A stretch of 64,000 nucleotides of DNA, taken from the NCBI RefSeq assembly GCF_964204645.1, contig NC_134027.1:6498485-6562484 (forward strand). Reading direction: 5' to 3'. The stretch's first letter is position 1; each line of letters starts with the position of its first letter. The translations under genes and the position numbers were made by a program. Below are positions 37,801-47,309 of the stretch, piece after piece. The notes beneath the pieces are model-generated. The model saw nothing but the letters and a program-made list of their open reading frames with translations. It was not told the origin of the DNA and did not search any database. Source of the DNA: Tubulanus polymorphus. Taxonomy: Eukaryota > Nemertea > Palaeonemertea > Tubulaniformes > Tubulanidae.

Positions 37801-40499
37801 TCCAACATCGGTGAAAGTTTGATTACTGTATACATGTACTGTAGGTTTTCATGTTGTATGAATATTTTGCAGTTCAAATGGGTATGATGCTGATTCCAAT
37901 GTCAAACGCATGAAGTTAGATGGTCAAGGACCGTCAACACCAAGATATCTCTCTTCGACCGATGTTGTACCATAGAAGATCTGATTCTTTTAACTCAAGG
38001 AAAGTGATTCAACACGATCGACATAACACTGGAATAGGTTTGCAGTAACTAACGGTTCATTTCATTTAGTCCTATGTACTTTTTAGCCAATTTGGATTTG
38101 ATTGTAATTGAAACTCTGGAACTGTTAACAAAAGACAAGTAAGACAAGTTGAAAAAACAGTTATGCTTGATTCTCATGTTCAAATTTAATTCAAATTTAT
38201 TTTATTACATCATATTTACAAAGCATATCATTGGTTCATACAGTAATAAAAATTAGGGCAGAACAAATATTATTACAGAAACTCCAAAAAGGCAATAAAT
38301 TTCTATAACTAAATGAACATTATTTTTAGCCCACTTGGGACTTTAGTCCCAGCGGGCTATTGCGTTCACTTTTCGTCCGTCGTCCATCTGTCCGTCCGTA
38401 GACGGAATCCAGTTATTTTGGGAAGTTTTGAAGACGCTTCAAGGTAATGTCTTGATATTTGGGTTGCACATGTATCTACCCTAGACACATCTTCAGCCCT
38501 AAAACTGGCTGTCAGAATCAAGATGGCCGACTGGCAGCCATTGTTATTCGCCAAAATCAACACTTTTTACACATTTTTGAACTTTTTGAGGGAAATTTTG
38601 AAGATGCTTTGATCAATTACCTTGATCTTTCGTATATATGTGAATCCCCCCAGGGCCCATCAACAGAACAAGAATTGGGATACAGACTCAAGATGGCCGT
38701 CCTATGACCTTTTTTAGTGTCCAAAAATGTCAATTTTGGCCCGAATTCTCAGTTTGCCATTTCTCATTGCAGTTTGTGATGGGTATTCTTTGAAAAGGGA
38801 TGTTTTATACCTTTGATACCTGAATTGTTAGATTGTTGAGCATTTGGAACCACTTTCCAAGTGGGCATGGTGTCCCTGGACCCCTAGTTCTAATAACTCA
38901 GATCAAGAGTGACTCTCCCGTTTATTAGGAAACACACGCAACTTGTGGAATAGGTTTGATTTACACACATGTTGCAGGTATCAATTGTTTATCACTATAG
39001 AATTTGTAATCCATAAAAGCCAAAATCAACATCAGCTGGAAACCCAGACCAAATCAAATCATAATTTATTGATTGAATCTACACTACAATATATGTATTT
39101 ATTCAAATATTTCAATAAAAACATTAACTTCTTAAATCTATTCTAAATCATAATACGTTCTTATCTGTGAATTCACTCAATCTATCGGCTCAGCAGGTGC
39201 TTAAGATGAGTTCTTAATAGGACAGATCCATTTTTAAGGATGGTGATAATACAGTATCATGATGTTTGAATACCAAAATAAATGCCTGGTCAAATATATT
39301 AATATTTGTGATTGTACGTCCGCGTATGTTCAGTTTCAAAGCTGAATCATATTTGACGTTTACACAGTGGTTGCATATTAGGTTCGAATCCGTCAATGCA
39401 TTTTATTCTATGTATCGATATTTCAATTTACTACAATTCCCATCATTCTGAATGGCTTTACAGAAAACCCATCATCGCTGCTTTGCAGCTATATTTCGAG
39501 ATTATCATTCATTGTAGTATGCCTACCTCTAGCCACGTTGATAACAGTAGCTGTCCGCTTCATAGCTTTAAATTCTGGCTCGCTTATCATGTGTTTTGTC
39601 TCTGGCAGCAATGGGCAAGTAATTATGATAAAATCACACAGTGGAAGCATGTCGTGTAGTTTATCACAATATGTAGCACCAACAGCATTTTCATCTTCGA
39701 TGCTCCTAGTAAAAGAATAATGTATTCAGACTTCAGGGTAAAAATATAGGAGAAGTTTTTCAACTCAAATTATTGGCGATTCCAATCCAATTAATCACCT
39801 TCTTTTTCTGTTATGATAATAAATCTTCATTTTGAAACTTTTAGCTCGGCAGGCTACCTCGTAACCAATCGAGCCCATGCCAACAATTCCTAATGTTGCG
39901 TAACAGACATCAACGCCCAGTGGAAGTGATGTGCGGTCCAGTGATGAAGTTTCATCCATGGAAATGGTTATCCCTGTAAAAGATCATATGGAGAGGTTGG
40001 AAATCTTGGAATAGCAACCATACCAGATGAGTGAATAAACTTCCAAATTATTTGCAAACGTAATTTACATTCATAGTCATATGAATGATTTTCAAGAAGC
40101 ATCTTTTTTCCTACCCAGGTATAAGTTTCTGGCTGATGCAAGCATCAATGCCATAGCCATATCAGCAGTAGCATCACTTACAACTCCAGGTGTATTAGCA
40201 ACTTTTACACCGTGAGAATTGAGGAACTTGACGTCGATGTGATTCATGCCAACTCCAAAAGAGGTTAAAATCTTCAAATTAGTATAGAGTGCGATATTTT
40301 CGTAAAGCTCGTTTGGTTCGCCACACCCAGGAGCTGTGACTATAGCGGCTATATCTTCACGCTTCGTCGACTTATTCTCGATGTCTTCGATGTAGACAAC
40401 TTGAAAGTTTTCACCAATTTTTTCTATTAATTCATGATTTTCTGTGATGATCGCCAACACGCACGGCTTTTCATCGCCCATCGAATTTTTAGTTGACAT
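31854..40499 (-). CDS. GRHPR-like D-2-hydroxyacid dehydrogenase, gene B
   Basis: Four exons: 40499-40115, 39973-39799, 39705-39527 and 32098-31854. Phases join to give 327 residues. The start is MSTKNSMGDEKPC at 40499; an in-frame ATG 10 codons upstream is less consistent with the paralogues. Visible motifs are VKVANTPGVVSDATADMAM, a GxGxxG Rossmann exon, VINVARG, DVTEPEPLP and VVPHIG, so the Arg-Glu-His triad is complete. The last intron is 7.4 kb and contains the unit-3 minisatellite, a LINE fragment and other repeats; the other introns are under 150 bp. The terminal exon is the third copy of a triplicated exon. That this copy is the one used is inferred from proximity. It diverges clearly from the A copies in exon 1. 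Confidence 0.78.
33341..35168. repeat. 31-bp minisatellite array (unit 3, longer)
   Basis: Nearly 60 units of the 31-bp repeat. It shares the left part with units 1 and 2 but has its own internal order, including a 245-bp higher-order block repeated at about 34222 and 34467. The right end decays into variant units and stops at about 35168 in unique DNA. It lies inside the last intron of gene B. Confidence 0.93.
35180..35495 (-). mobile_element. Non-LTR retrotransposon reverse-transcriptase fragment
   Basis: Minus-strand translation gives pieces of a LINE reverse transcriptase: VDFNKAFDKAQHQPLLKRL (about 35485-35430) and GVTQGSILSRLLFNVL (about 35310-35260), with stops and frameshifts between. 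The catalytic FxDD segment is missing. It is a dead fragment immediately beside the minisatellite. Confidence 0.75.
35513..35760. repeat. Dispersed repeat related to 15.6-15.9 kb
   Basis: Begins with cagaaaaccc...atcgctgctttgcagctata, which recurs at 39461-39497, then continues into ~200 bp resembling 15640-15850 (shared ccgatacaatccg and actgtcg(a/g)gccgtaaacatc). The two occurrences of the leading motif bracket most of the unique part of the gene-B intron. Confidence 0.55.
36801..37300. repeat. Direct and inverted ~100-bp repeats
   Basis: A block containing tgactgtacggtgat, ccacaggttaaccgt and cgtgagttcc occurs at about 36820-36915 and again at 36930-37035. A third, partial copy (caccgtacagtcacgtac) lies inverted at about 37215-37295. 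No coding content. Confidence 0.65.
37131..37193 (+). mobile_element. tRNA-like sequence, probably a SINE relic
   Basis: gtggcacagtgggttaatc resembles a pol III A box region, and ggtttcgaatccc is a good B box 40-50 bp downstream. The spacer contains a T run and the acceptor stem does not pair, so it is not a functional tRNA gene. It sits between the repeats at 36.8-37.3 kb. Confidence 0.45.
38328..38890. repeat. Dispersed element with palindromic head
   Basis: Starts with the imperfect palindrome agcccacttgggact...agtcccagcgggct, followed by a run of cgtcc/gtccg motifs and ends near ccaagtgggc...ggacccctagttct. The inverted aagtgggc/gcccactt ends suggest a non-autonomous DNA element. Two open plus-strand frames inside it are not protein-like. 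Confidence 0.5.
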
Positions 40500-41038
40500 C
40501 GTCGGGAAAGTTTGGTTGTACGACACCACAGTCCTCCAAACGGTAGTGCCACTACTGGAGTTGACGCCTATGCTGAGTGTACTGAAATATTAACCGTCTC
40601 GTGCTGCCCCTGTTGGCGGTGTAACTCAAACTCGCATGCCGCAGTAGGAATATCCAGCTGTCGCCGGTTCGCGCAGTATTCGGCCTCTGAATTACGGACA
40701 AAATTTATCACTCGGGCGGCGCTGTCCGGTGTTGCGTATTTTTATCACTTTAACCGATGTTTTGTAGAAAATATTTCATCTATAAGTATATTTTTCTCCA
40801 TTAACGTGATTAGGCCTAACAATCAGAAATAAGCTTATAGATTAAAGGTGATTTGATGAATTTTTTTCAGAATATTTTGCCAAGTCGATTTTTAAGGGGA
40901 GTTTCTCATACATATGGCAATTAATTTAAAGCGTTTGAGTGAGTAGTGAAATTCCTTGGGGTGTGCATTACTGAGAGCATTGTAAAAACATGGACAAACA
41001 AGAATTTATTTATTCGAACAATCTAAAATATATAGAAT
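40500..41038. other. Gene B 5' flank and gene C 3' flank
   Basis: No gene seen. The part next to 40500 must contain the gene B promoter (minus strand). An open plus-strand frame here is the antisense shadow of the gene-B 5' region. Confidence 0.5.
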
Positions 41039-41080
41039 ACACGACGTTTCGATCTCACCCTAGAGATCATCGTCAGGTGT
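41039..41080 (-). ncRNA. Hammerhead ribozyme-like motif, Penelope-like element remnant
   Basis: Minus strand reads ACAC-CTGACGA-T-GATCTC-TAGGGT-GAGATC-GAAACGTC-GTGT. This gives the hammerhead core CUGANGA, a 6-bp perfect stem II, the GAAAC element with the very short helix III and GUC cleavage triplet (GAAACGUC), and a 4-bp stem I (ACAC/GUGU). Such minimal motifs are known in Penelope-like retroelements and related repeats. One extra U between the core and stem II departs from the consensus, so activity is uncertain. No reverse transcriptase is adjacent. Confidence 0.55.
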
Positions 41081-41850
41081 CATATAGGGTAGCATTAGAG
41101 TAGCAATGAAATAGCATTAGATTATGACTTCACTAGGTTATGGCAGTCCAGTTAATGCTACATCAATGTTTTTAATGACAAGATCCTGCATTCTTTCCAC
41201 AGTTTGTACTGTATATACACCGATATGAGGCACAACAATTAAGTTTGGCAGCTTAAAAAGTTTATGTCCTTTTGGCAGCGGTTCTGGTTCGATTACAATA
41301 CATCTAATGCGGCACCACGAATTCGATTTTTCTACTCAAAGCTTCGTACAACGCTCCATGGTCTATAACACCACCTAGGAAAAATAATAGAAATCTTACA
41401 GTAAGCCTAGGACTAGAAAAAACAATTTGTTCAATACAGTGTTGACCGTTTTTTTCTGCGATTATCTTTCATATTATGCCTACGTACCTCTAGCCACATT
41501 GATAACAGTAGCTGTCCGCTTCATAGCTTTAAATTCTGGCTTGCTTATCATGTGTTTTGTCTCTGGTAGCAATGGGCAAGTAATTACAATAAAATCCCAC
41601 AGATGAAGCGTGTTGTGTAGTTTATAACAATATGTAGCACCAACAGCATGTTCATCTTCAATGCTCCTAGTAAAATAATAATGTATTCAGACTTCAGGTA
41701 AAAATATGGGAGAAGTTTTTCAACTCAAATAATTGGCAATTCCAATCCAATAAATCACCGTCCTTTCCTGTTATGGAAATAAATCTTCATTTTGAAGCTT
41801 TTACCTCGGCAGGCTACCTCGTAACCAATCGAGCCCATGCCAACAATTCC

Positions 41851-42181
41851 GGCCTTTTTATGAACGCTCGATTAGTGTACACGATTATGCAAAACGTTTT
41901 TATGAGCATGGATTATGTCATAATCCGTCATTTTTGTGAACATTGGTTATCATAATCGATTAGCATACCCAGCATACTCACTCGGCGAGCAAGTATGCCG
42001 ATTATCTAATCCAACTAAGATGGTGTTCTCGGTAGTGAGTTGCTGCTGAGTGCACCATAATTGGATAATTTCTACCTGGCGTTTTTATCAACCAACATAG
42101 CCGGCTATGATAATTGATACTAATCGGCTATATAATCTAAATAGCTAATCTATTCTGATTATGTTGGTTCATAAAAAGGCT
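41851..42181. mobile_element. ~330-bp MITE inserted in gene C exon 2
   Basis: Terminal inverted repeats ggcctttttatgaac (left) and gttcataaaaaggct (right) enclose AT-rich non-coding DNA. It splits the sequence caacaattcc|taatgttgcg that is continuous in genes A and B. A clean target duplication is not visible. Confidence 0.75.
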
Positions 42182-42202
42182 TTAATGTTGCGTAACACAC
42201 AT

Positions 42203-42262
42203 TAGACTGGTTGCCGGTCTCCATCTTCAATTATATATTGAATGGGACAGGCAACCAGTCTA
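42203..42262. mobile_element. 60-bp palindromic micro-MITE in gene C exon 2
   Basis: Perfect 13-bp inverted ends tagactggttgcc and ggcaaccagtcta, with imperfect pairing continuing to the centre, so the whole element is a hairpin. It is flanked by a perfect 9-bp target duplication aacacacat (42194-42202 and 42263-42271). Genes A and B show the empty site. Confidence 0.85.
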
Positions 42263-42901
42263 AACACACATCAACGCCCAATGGAAGTGATGTTCCTTCC
42301 AGTGATGAAGTTTCATTCATGGAAATAGTTATCCCTATAAAAGACTAATACGGTTGGGAAAATTGGTGGAATTGCATATTGCCCAGTAAAACTGTAAGTA
42401 ATAAACTATTAGCAAAGCTTCCTATTTGCAAAGGTGATTATATTCATAATCGTAGTAACGATACCGGTGTTTTGTATTAATGATTTTCAACAATCTTCTT
42501 TTGATGGTTATCGGTGCGCACCTACCCAGGCGTAAGTTTCTGGCTGATGCAAGAATCAATGTCATAGCCATATCAGCAGTAGCATCACTTACAACTCCAG
42601 GTGTATTAGCAACTTTCACACCATGGGAATTGATGAAGTTGATGTCGATGTTATTGATGCCCACTCCAAAATTGGTCAAAAGCTTCAAATTAGTATGGAG
42701 TGCTATATTTTCGTAAAGCTCGGTTGGTTCGCTATATGTAACTACAGCAACTATATCTTCACGCTTCACCGATTTATTCTCATCGATGTCTTCGATGTGG
42801 ACTACTTGAATGTGTTCCTCAATTTTATCTATTAAATCCGGACGTCTGAAGGTCACCAACACACACGGCTTTTCATCGCCTGTCAAATTTTTAGTTGACA
42901 T

Positions 42902-43401
42902 CGTTGGGGGAGGGGGGGGAAGCTGGGTTCCTTATCACCAGGTCCCAAAGCAATAGGAGCTTCGAGTAATCAGTCTAATTAATAACTCCAAGGTAGGAGT
43001 GAGTAGGTCTATGTTGAAAGTATTGAAGTATCCTGTCGCGTCCTGCAACTCACTAGTGCTGCGCCTATGACGGTACATATATCTCAACCTGGGAGTTAAT
43101 CATCCAATGAAATTACTCCTAACCCGAAAATAATAGCGAGTGTCATACTGCATCCCCAAGTTATTTTCATTAATACGTCTATTTTCATTTTTTTAATCTC
43201 CAATAACCCATTACGGGAACTGTCGTTTTTCGTTACCAGTTTCCGCGAAATCTATTCGTTGTTTGGCCATGAAACTTGGCATTTGCACAGAGGAATGATT
43301 TCTTATGGTAAAGATAACTTCAATTTTATTTGGATCTAGGGTCTAATTCCACCCGAATTTAAATCCCCAAAATCCCAGTAGATACCAGAAGTTGGCAGTA
43401 G
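42902..43401. other. Gene C 5' flank, no gene seen
   Basis: Contains a G-rich run just upstream of the dead gene C start and otherwise anonymous sequence. No ORF, tRNA or repeat recognised. Confidence 0.5.
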
Positions 43402-43752
43402 ATGGCGTGTGTTGTTTTTTCCAGGAACAAACTTAGCAATGTAAATATTGATAGAAACGAACGTATTTGTACATATTGTAGTCTTAACAAAATCGGTGAT
43501 GACTTCCATTTTCTTTTTGAATGTTCCGAACTAAACAATATGCGAAGAGTTTTCTTAACACCTTTTTATGTAAATAGACCCAACACTTTTAAAATGTCAC
43601 AATTACTTAATGCTGTAAATAACAATATATTAATTAAACTCGCTAGATTTGTAAATGCTGGTCTCAAGCTAATTCATGTATCTGTTATCTCTATTATTAT
43701 TCTATTCTATGTGTATTTCTGTTTTCTTGTTTTTAAATTTTGTAAATTATAA
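43402..43752 (+). mobile_element. LINE C-terminal fragment
   Basis: A 116-codon open frame containing ICTYCSLNKIGDDFHFLFEC, the cysteine/histidine motif found at the C-terminal end of many non-LTR retrotransposon ORF2 proteins, followed by a hydrophobic tail and AT-rich 3' sequence ending in aaataaataaacctaaac near 43809-43820. It is a 5'-truncated LINE copy, not a host gene. Confidence 0.75.
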
Positions 43753-43871
43753 ATTTCATTGTACAAATTCTTGTAACCTCTATGTACCAATGTTTGGTTA
43801 GAGCGAAATAAATAAACCTAAACATAAACCTAAAAGGAGTACCAATGGGACGTAAATCAATCAAGCATCGC

Positions 43872-44480
43872 AATACTTCTATTCAGATGATTTTAACGTT
43901 TGCCGCCACCGCTAGATGCGCTAGTGTTCGGTCACCAGAGGTAACACACTAGTCAGCTGTTTTGGTAAATTATTCACAAGTATCCTTAACCAAAGGCTGT
44001 CAACTTTTCTCGATTCAAACAATATAATTAGTGAAGCACAGGCCGGATTTACACCAAAATATTCTACTACTGACCATATTTATGCGTTGAAAACAATCGT
44101 CGAATTGTACTTATGCAAAGGAAGGAGACTTTTTTGCGCCTTTGTAGATTTTAAGAAGGCTTTCGAAGGTTTGCCGGGTTACATTATGGAGAAAATTGAT
44201 AGAGGGTATCATTACGGGGAATTTTTTTAACGTAGTTAAAAATATCTATAATTCGGTGAAATCATGTGTTAAATCTAACGGTAACACATCACAATATTTT
44301 GCTGCTGATAGAGGTTTTAGACAAGGTGAAAATTTATCACCTATCCTATTTCCCCTATTCTTAAACGACATTGAAGACTTTTAAGTCACCCACATTTCAA
44401 TGCATTTTGCCTTTGAAGTAGGTAACACTAGCACCACTCACGGCGGTGGCTAACATTAAAATCATCTGAATAGAAGTATT
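43872..44480 (+). mobile_element. LINE RT fragment enclosed by 57-bp inverted repeats
   Basis: Terminal inverted repeats at 43872-43928 and 44424-44480 share a 25-base perfect outer part (ending aatacttctattcagatg on the left) and end internally in gctagtgtt. Between them (about 43985-44382) lies part of a reverse transcriptase: STTDHIYALKTIVELYL, CAFVDFKKAFE, then after one frameshift GFRQGENLSPILFPLFLNDI. The RT is incomplete and dead. Since the C-terminal LINE piece at 43402 lies upstream, the two are separate insertions. Confidence 0.7.
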
Positions 44481-45667
44481 CCGCCAATTTTTATCCAATG
44501 AAAAAGGTTCCGACTGTGTTGGAGCGAACAAAAAAGCACTATCGGAGGAGCGTTGTTAAAAGGCGAAATTGAAGACTGTGAATAATTTGATTTTAATTAG
44601 TGCGCAATAAGAATAAAATGTTTTGAATTGCGGAATTTAGGAAAAATAAAAGATGTTAAATTATATTTGAATGGTCTTGGCTTTACCAAAAACCTTAGTG
44701 ACTGTTGTACCACTGTTCACTAGGATCGCCGGTAGAGCGACGGAGATCACTGTGGAGACAACCACTGCCGGGGCTGGGTGAAGGTCTTGGCATACGATGC
44801 CAAATGCCATATGCCAAATGCCATACCATGCCAGGTTAAGAACTAATCCAAAAATTTTTTAATTTTGATCGTTAACGATAGCGATTTTGACGCGTCAAAT
44901 GAACATTGAATTCTGACAGTATATCTGCGATAGCGATTTGTTCTTTGACGGTATATCCGAGATCGAATTTGACGAGTCAATTACAGGAATTCTAGATTGA
45001 AAGGTTAGATTTGAATGAAATATCGAGATATATTTAAAATTAATCACCCTTTTCAGTTTTTGCTGATTATTGTCCATTTACAAGATTTTCCTCGTATATG
45101 TTTGTCACCAAAAATATATTTCAATGTATCTTTGTTGTCACGTATTTGTTGTAGCGAAAACGTCGGCATGTGATTTTATGGTTCGGTCGATGCTTTTGGA
45201 GTCGTTGAAAAATAGCACAGTCGAATCCCCTCCCTCTAATCGAAACAAAAACACGATTTCTATTTTGAAAAAATCTTACTTTATTCGCCTACAAATGCAT
45301 ATTGCTTCATTTCTATGATAGGAGTAAGTAATCGGAAAATATTTACGCAATTCTAATTATTGCAATCGACGTATTTTTAAGCAAGGAAGACGGTGCGCTA
45401 TTCATCACAGGTCATTAATGTATAAACTGTGGAGTTCATATATACGTCCATGTTATCACAGGTATTACAAATATAAAAGCCGCCAAAGATCACAGTGTAA
45501 ACTAAAAGAGAGAAAAATCATTGAGTTTCTTTTTCATAAATCACTTATGTACTTTTGTTTAATCGTCAATTCTTTATGAGATGAAGTATCAACAGATAGA
45601 CAAATCATGTCTTTAATGGCATCAAGTGAAGTTCCTAAAAAATATTATCACAAATCACTGAAAATAA

Positions 45668-45670
<3 letters not shown>
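44481..45670. other. Non-coding interval with diverged repeat
   Basis: No gene recognised. 45140-45265 is a diverged relative of 14580-14740 (shared gtcacg..gtatttgttgt, ggcatgtgatttt and a-rich acacgat). Short repeats of atgccaaatgccat occur near 44796-44834. Confidence 0.5.

Positions 45671-45760
<90 letters not shown>
45671..45760. repeat. (AT)n microsatellite
   Basis: An uninterrupted ~90-bp alternating AT run just 3' of the minus-strand gene ending at 45777. The apparent Ile-Tyr repeat protein read across it is an artefact. Confidence 0.95.
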
Positions 45761-45762
<2 letters not shown>

Positions 45763-45776
45763 AATATATCCACACG

Positions 45777-46773
45777 TCAAACGTTGAACCCGTGTTCGCT
45801 TATGAATTTCTCAAAATGTTCATTCTCCAATATAGTCATTACTTTATTTAGTGCGTATATCTAAAATGAAAATGAGAGAATCATGAGAGAATGTTCGGAT
45901 CATGAAAAAGAAGCCTTCGATCATCGATGCTTTTCGCAATTACAATCAATTACCTCTTGTCGCTGTCGTAATCTTTGTTGTCGACTGAGTTCCTTCGCTT
46001 GGGTACTTTCCAATTTTAGCTTTTCCTCCTTTTGTTTATGGAATTTTTTCTTTTCTTGTTTCTCGATGTTTTCTAGTTTAGCTTTCAACGACCTCTGTGC
46101 CTACAGGAACAAGCGAAAACTATCAAAATATTCTATACATATGCAGTTACGGGACGTCGAAGAATCGGTGAGCCATGTACCGGTATACAGAAAAAAAAAC
46201 AGCAAAAGAATCTTCGTTATTCCTGTTCCTTTCAAAGTTCTGTGCAAGGGCGGATCCAAGGAAGGACCCGGTGGACAAGCGCCCTCAAATTTTTAGGAAA
46301 CATTTGTTTTTCATCTTATCATGAACGAGCCACAGAGAACCACAAAATTTCCAAAAATTTGACCCTCAGACACCTTTTTGGCGTTCGCCAAGTCTGAGTG
46401 CCCCTCGCGATTACCCTTCCAAAAATCCAGGCTCTGACCTGATGGCATTAAAAAAGCAAAAAGTTCATTAACAACAATCTCCTAAAAAGCTGTATATAAT
46501 CACTACCTCTCGAGCAATAACTGTTAACAGTATTTCTTTATTCAAATAGATTTCAGGCTGAATTGATTCGTTCACTGTTTCACGTCTTTCAACCTTAATA
46601 TTTTCCTTCAACAGCGGCTGATCGTTATTTACAGAATCCCCGCTATCGTCATAAACGATGTTTAAATGATCATCGTTTTCAACCAGCAGAGAAACGACTA
46701 TCGTACTGTCGTCAGGCTTCACAAATATGCGATGTGAATTCCGATAATTTTCGCAACTTTGACCTCCACCCAT
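45777..46773 (-). CDS. Unrecognised protein with charged coiled coil
   Basis: Three exons: 46773-46507, 46100-45954 and 45860-45777, phase 0 throughout, giving about 165 residues. The first exon is acidic and polar. The second encodes a highly charged Lys/Glu/Gln helix ([20 protein letters not shown] onward), almost certainly a coiled coil. The last encodes [19 protein letters not shown] and ends HGFNV. I do not recognise the family. The N-terminus MGGGQSC has Gly2, Ser6 and Cys7, the pattern of a myristoylation and palmitoylation site, if this ATG is the true start. An in-frame stop lies just upstream. It could instead be the 3' part of the gene at 47310-48822, whose last exon also ends in phase 0. 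Confidence 0.6.
46247..46440. mobile_element. Dispersed non-autonomous repeat in an intron
   Basis: Runs from caagggcggatccaagg to ccaaaaatccaggctctgac in the intron between exons 1 and 2 of the coiled-coil gene. The ends are loosely inverted (ggatcc.agg and cc.ggatttttgg on the other strand), as in common hAT-like or unclassified MITEs. No coding content. Confidence 0.45.
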
Positions 46774-47309
46774 AACAACATCACTACGACATTATGATAT
46801 GTCCTCGCAAAAATAAATTCCATCGATTTAAGTCGATCTGAAGTCGTCGCTTCTTTGATTTGAATTTACCAAATAACAGAAAAAAATCATTTTTAAAAGT
46901 AGAGAAATCACTTCATCGACCATACAGCCAACTCTTCGTACTATGAGTATGTGTTAGCTTAGTTCTCGGGCCCTAAATCGGTAAACGAAATTTCAGTACC
47001 GGGGTAATACATATTTGTATTGTGTATAGGCAAAGCTTTTGACTAGAAGTGAGTTGCATGAAAAGAAAACCGGTTCATACATATTTGTATGAACAACAAA
47101 TTTGCTGATGGGTTGATTCCAATGGATAACAAAAACAATACACCGCTCCAATTCATGTTGGATAACCACAACCGCAGAAAATCTTCCAAACATTCATGTG
47201 ATATCAGTCATCTAACTCACTCAGTCACGTTGTTTGATACGTCAAGTTACTCATGTGAATAGTTTCTGATACGTGTACAAGCATTTATTTATTCATGTTT
47301 ATTAATTAC
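46774..47309. other. Interval between two minus-strand coding blocks
   Basis: No gene seen. Contains a 9-bp-stem hairpin gttcataca..tgtatgaac near 47070-47095. It may be an intron, if the blocks on either side belong to one gene, or the promoter of the coiled-coil gene. Confidence 0.4.

Larger units (their letters stand above)
41117..42901 (-). pseudogene. GRHPR-like gene C, disrupted
   Basis: Exon remnants: 42901-42526 (exon 1, open, MSTKNLTGDEKPC to RNLRLG), 42334-41759 (exon 2, interrupted), 41666-41488 (exon 3, open, with unusual changes such as W for C before the DFI motif) and 41384-41117 (exon 4). Exon 2, which encodes the Rossmann loop, contains a ~330-bp MITE and a 60-bp MITE. Exon 4 has a net +2 shift near 41326, a 5-base insertion in the catalytic DVTEPEP segment near 41295 and an in-frame TAA replacing a Leu near the C-terminus. 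The reading frame cannot make a full enzyme. Orientation and exon order match A and B. Confidence 0.88.

Noticed and set aside
44196-44384. Short plus-strand frame as a host gene
   Set aside because: It is the second half of a frameshifted LINE reverse transcriptase (GFRQGENLSP motif).
45607-45864. Plus-strand protein with an Ile-Tyr repeat
   Set aside because: It is a translation of the (AT)n microsatellite and the antisense of a real terminal exon at 45777-45860.
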